Source: Pseudopedobacter saltans DSM 12145
Lineage (GTDB): Bacteria; Bacteroidota; Bacteroidia; Sphingobacteriales; Sphingobacteriaceae
DNA: 64,000 bases
Assembly: GCF_000190735.1 (NCBI RefSeq)
Contig: NC_015177.1
Location: 3,224,001-3,288,000, forward strand
Direction: 5' to 3'
This document shows positions 61,425 to 64,000 of the stretch, in pieces (position 1 is the stretch's first letter; every line of letters begins with the position of its first letter). The notes under the pieces were generated by a model, which saw only the letters and a list, made by a program, of their open reading frames with translations, did no database searches and was not told where the DNA came from. The position numbers were made by a program, and so were the translations under genes.

Positions 61425-61924
61425 TCTCGATATTATGGAGCGGAGCATCAAATTCAGATAGCTTCGCTCTTTTAGCTAAAAACGAGATGACATCCTATGT
61501 TAAATTGCTGCATCACTCGGGAGGTTCGGAAGATTAAATTCATAAGTTATAAGCTATAACCATTGTTAATCACTCCTTCCCATCCCCTCTAAATCATAGA
61601 TTATACCCATTAAAAAGATTTCACAGAAAAAATGTACCGTACGCAAATCCGTGGAATCAGACAATCCCTCTATAATCCGTGATTCAGACTATCAAATTTA
61701 CACACAGCCCCTTCCTCAACAATACACAATACTTATCCACCACTTTACATTTCAACAAGCTAAATGTGACTCCATACTTTTAAATATGAAATCTACTTGA
61801 ATGAAATAAAATCTATTTGTAACAACTCAAGTAAGCTTACTATGAGCCTTATAAAAAGGGATACAGTCTTGGTAAAACATGAGAAACATTCCAATAACTA
61901 GTCTTGATACCTGATACTAAAAAA
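61425..61924. other. Gap between the T9SS gene and rnc
   Basis: No gene or terminator is evident in these 500 bases. They hold scattered repeats typical of spacer DNA, including two related aatccgtg words at 61647-61685 and a short acgagatgaca word at 61483-61493 that is also seen in the tRNA-Asp remnant. Confidence 0.5.
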
Positions 61925-62653
61925 CTAAACTCCCAACATCTCACAGGTCTTTTCAGCAGCCAATTTCTCAGCATTCTTCTTGTTGTAATCAACGCCGGTA
62001 GCCATGAGCTCCCCGTCGATAACAACCTGAATAGTGAAAAGCTTATCACTATCTCCTTCCTGGTTTGGAATTAAGTTGAATTGGATTTCTTTGGATAAAC
62101 GCTGACACCACTCTATCAGTCGGCTTTTAAAATTAGTTTCGGTAACTTCTAAAGTATGAATATCAACATGGGGGTTTAATATTCTGTTGATTAAGAAATC
62201 CTTTGTAAAGTTATAGCCTTTATCCAGATACACTGCTCCTACTAAAGCTTCGAAAGCATCTCCCAGTAAAGAACTTTGTTTGGATGAAATATTAACGGTG
62301 GACGGGTCAAACTCAATTAGCTTATTAAAGCCAAGTTTTTTCCCTAACTGGTTGAGGTTTGCTCTGCTTACTATTTTAGAGCGCATTTCGGTCAAAAAAC
62401 CTTCATCCTTATAAGGATACATTTTAAACAGAACTTCGGCGACTACGGCTCCTAAAACAGCATCTCCCAGAAACTCTAATCGTTCGTTACTGTTTTTTAC
62501 ACCTTTCTTTATACCCAATGCAATAGATTTGTGCCTAAAAGCCATTCTATATAAAGAAAGGTTTCCAGGCACAAATCCTATTAAATTTCTTAAGGCCTTA
62601 ACGTAATTACGATCAGGTGAAAGATATAGTTTGTAAATCTTAGAAATAGCCAT
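61925..62653 (-). CDS. rnc: Ribonuclease III
   Basis: A 242-residue double-strand-specific endonuclease for rRNA and mRNA processing. The RNase III signature NERLEFLGDAVLGAVV is present, with the second metal-site motif GDAFEALVGAVYLDKGY. A dsRNA-binding domain closes the protein (residues about 175-242; KSRLIEWCQRL, KKNAEKLAAEKTCEML). It follows fabF on the reverse strand, the usual order fabF-rnc. Confidence 0.96.
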   Translation of the reverse strand: MAISKIYKLYLSPDRNYVKALRNLIGFVPGNLSLYRMAFRHKSIALGIKKGVKNSNERLEFLGDAVLGAVVAEVLFKMYPYKDEGFLTEMRSKIVSRANLNQLGKKLGFNKLIEFDPSTVNISSKQSSLLGDAFEALVGAVYLDKGYNFTKDFLINRILNPHVDIHTLEVTETNFKSRLIEWCQRLSKEIQFNLIPNQEGDSDKLFTIQVVIDGELMATGVDYNKKNAEKLAAEKTCEMLGV

Positions 62654-62708
62654 GCAATAAGACGTTTTACAAAATACTATAAGACGCTATACTCCGCAAC
62701 GGCTACTC

Positions 62709-63962
62709 TTAATCCTCATACTTTTTGAAAATTACAGATGCGTTATGGCCGCCAAAACCAAATGTATTGCTTAGCGCTGCATTAACTTCCCTTTTTTGGG
62801 CTTCATTGAATGTAAAATTCAATTTAGGATCCAATTCAGGGTCATCGGTAAAGTGATTAATTGTAGGAGGAACGATTCCATTTCTAATCGCAAGGATAGA
62901 AGCAATAGACTCTACAGCTCCCGCAGCCCCCAATAAGTGGCCTGTCATAGATTTTGTAGAACTAATGTTCAGATTATATGCTGCTTCTCCGAATAATGAT
63001 AATATAGCTTTAGTTTCGCCAATATCACCCAGCGGAGTAGAGGTTCCGTGAACGTTGATATAATCGATATCGTTTATAGTTAAGCCAGCGTCTTCTAAAG
63101 CAGACTGCATCACCAATTTAGCACCTAAACCTTCGGGATGCGGAGCTGTAATATGATTTGCGTCTGCACTCATACCACCGCCTACGATCTCTGCATAGAT
63201 TTTAGCACCTCTGGCCTTCGCATGCTCTAAGCTTTCTAAAATGATAGTTCCTGCACCTTCTCCCGCAACAAATCCATCTCTGTCTTTGTCAAACGGTCTT
63301 GAAGCCGTAGCCGGATCATCATTTCTTGTAGAAAGTGCATGCATCGCATTAAATCCGCCTATACCGGCTTCATTAATAATCGCTTCCGAACCACCTGATA
63401 CGATAATATCTGCTTTACCTAAACGTATGTAGTTAAAAGCATCAATTAAAGCATTGGTAGACGAAGCACATGCAGAAACACATGCAAAATTTGGCCCACG
63501 TAATCCATATTTCATTGATATATGCCCCGCGGCAATATCAATAATCATCTTTGGGATGAAGAATGGATTGTACCTTGGGGTACCATCTCCTTGCGCAAAG
63601 TTTGTAACTTCATCAAGAAAAGTTTTTAAACCACCAATACCTGCACCCCAGATTACTCCGATACGGTTGGTATTTAGTTTCTCAAAATCTAATCCTGCAT
63701 CTTTAACCGCCTCGTCTGTACTAACTAAAGCGTATTGCACAAACGGATCTAATTTACGGGCTTCCTTTTTGTCTAGAAAATTCTCAGCCACAAAGTTCTT
63801 GACCTCGCAAGCGAACTTTGTCTTAAACTTTTCTGTATCAAAACGAGTAATAGGAGCAGCACCGCTTACTCCATTGATTAAACCGTTCCAGTATTCTTCG
63901 ACAGTATTACCAATTGGGGTAAGCGCACCTAGTCCTGTTACTACAACTCTTTTAAGCTCCAT
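62709..63962 (-). CDS. fabF: Beta-ketoacyl-ACP synthase II
   Basis: A 417-residue condensing enzyme of fatty-acid elongation. The Cys-His-His set is complete: Cys in ACVSACASSTNALIDAF, His in NVHGTSTPLGD and His in STKSMTGHLLGAAGAVES; the ending NTFGFGGHNASVIFKKY is canonical. The start MELKRVVVTGLGALTPIG is unambiguous. acpP normally precedes it and would lie beyond base 64,000; only 38 bases of upstream sequence are visible. Confidence 0.97.
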   Translation of the reverse strand: MELKRVVVTGLGALTPIGNTVEEYWNGLINGVSGAAPITRFDTEKFKTKFACEVKNFVAENFLDKKEARKLDPFVQYALVSTDEAVKDAGLDFEKLNTNRIGVIWGAGIGGLKTFLDEVTNFAQGDGTPRYNPFFIPKMIIDIAAGHISMKYGLRGPNFACVSACASSTNALIDAFNYIRLGKADIIVSGGSEAIINEAGIGGFNAMHALSTRNDDPATASRPFDKDRDGFVAGEGAGTIILESLEHAKARGAKIYAEIVGGGMSADANHITAPHPEGLGAKLVMQSALEDAGLTINDIDYINVHGTSTPLGDIGETKAILSLFGEAAYNLNISSTKSMTGHLLGAAGAVESIASILAIRNGIVPPTINHFTDDPELDPKLNFTFNEAQKREVNAALSNTFGFGGHNASVIFKKYED

Positions 63963-64000
63963 CTATTCGGTTAAGAGTTAATTACTTTACGTTTTTTTCT

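Overview
The window reads as a chromosomal segment of an AT-rich member of the Bacteroidota, most likely Sphingobacteriaceae (Pedobacter-like). The phylum call rests on a SusC/SusD pair, a type IX secretion (T9SS) C-terminal sorting domain, genes without Shine-Dalgarno sequences, TAnnTTTG-type -7 elements and typical phylum gene clusters (yicC-gmk-nadD, fabF-rnc, lpxH near prfA). The genus is an inference.

Bases 1-33,600 are a plant cell-wall island. It opens with a tight forward xylan operon: the C-terminus of a GH67 alpha-glucuronidase, a GH10 endoxylanase, a GH115 alpha-glucuronidase and a GH43 lipoprotein. A small two-CxxCH cytochrome c follows. Next come a reverse-strand acetyl-esterase-like SGNH protein and GH43 beta-xylosidase, divergent from a forward GH95 enzyme. 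A reverse block then holds SusC, SusD, an unknown 126-residue secreted protein and a parvulin/SurA-like protein. After this comes almost the whole hexuronate pathway: uxuA (forward), then exuT, eda, kdgK, uxaC, uxaA and uxaB (reverse), fed by GH105 and GH28 pectinases. Palindromes of the form TGCAAYCGRTTGCA, LacI-operator-like, lie in the GH43/GH95 gap and in the susC/uxuA gap; variants lie upstream of uxaC and GH28. This suggests one uronate-responsive regulon, whose regulator is outside the window. The logic would be extracellular debranching, import by SusCD, release of glucuronate and galacturonate, and conversion to pyruvate plus glyceraldehyde 3-phosphate. Fructuronate reductase (UxuB) is not seen.

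Bases 33,600-45,300 are general functions: a SpoIIE-type phosphatase, a GT2 glycosyltransferase with a flippase-like membrane protein, RuvC, a C1 peptidase, a Uma2 protein, an OsmC protein, MurQ with an unknown partner, an S41 protease and a sorbosone-dehydrogenase-like lipoprotein. A G-rich motif able to form a G-quadruplex lies upstream of the osmC-like gene.

Bases 45,300-45,900 are a scarred tRNA-Asp locus: one intact tRNA, two decayed tRNA-like copies, a duplicated terminator and a frameshifted GIY-YIG endonuclease pseudogene between the copies.

Bases 45,960-56,480 carry housekeeping genes on both strands: prfA, an lpxH-like gene, an RsmI-like methyltransferase, a miaE-like gene, nadD, gmk and yicC, with several unknowns.

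Bases 56,950-61,420 hold a tandem duplication of a small lipoprotein gene plus the start of a large T9SS-secreted hydrolase. One hydrolase copy is truncated; the other carries a T7 frameshift and an in-frame TAA. The window ends with rnc and fabF.
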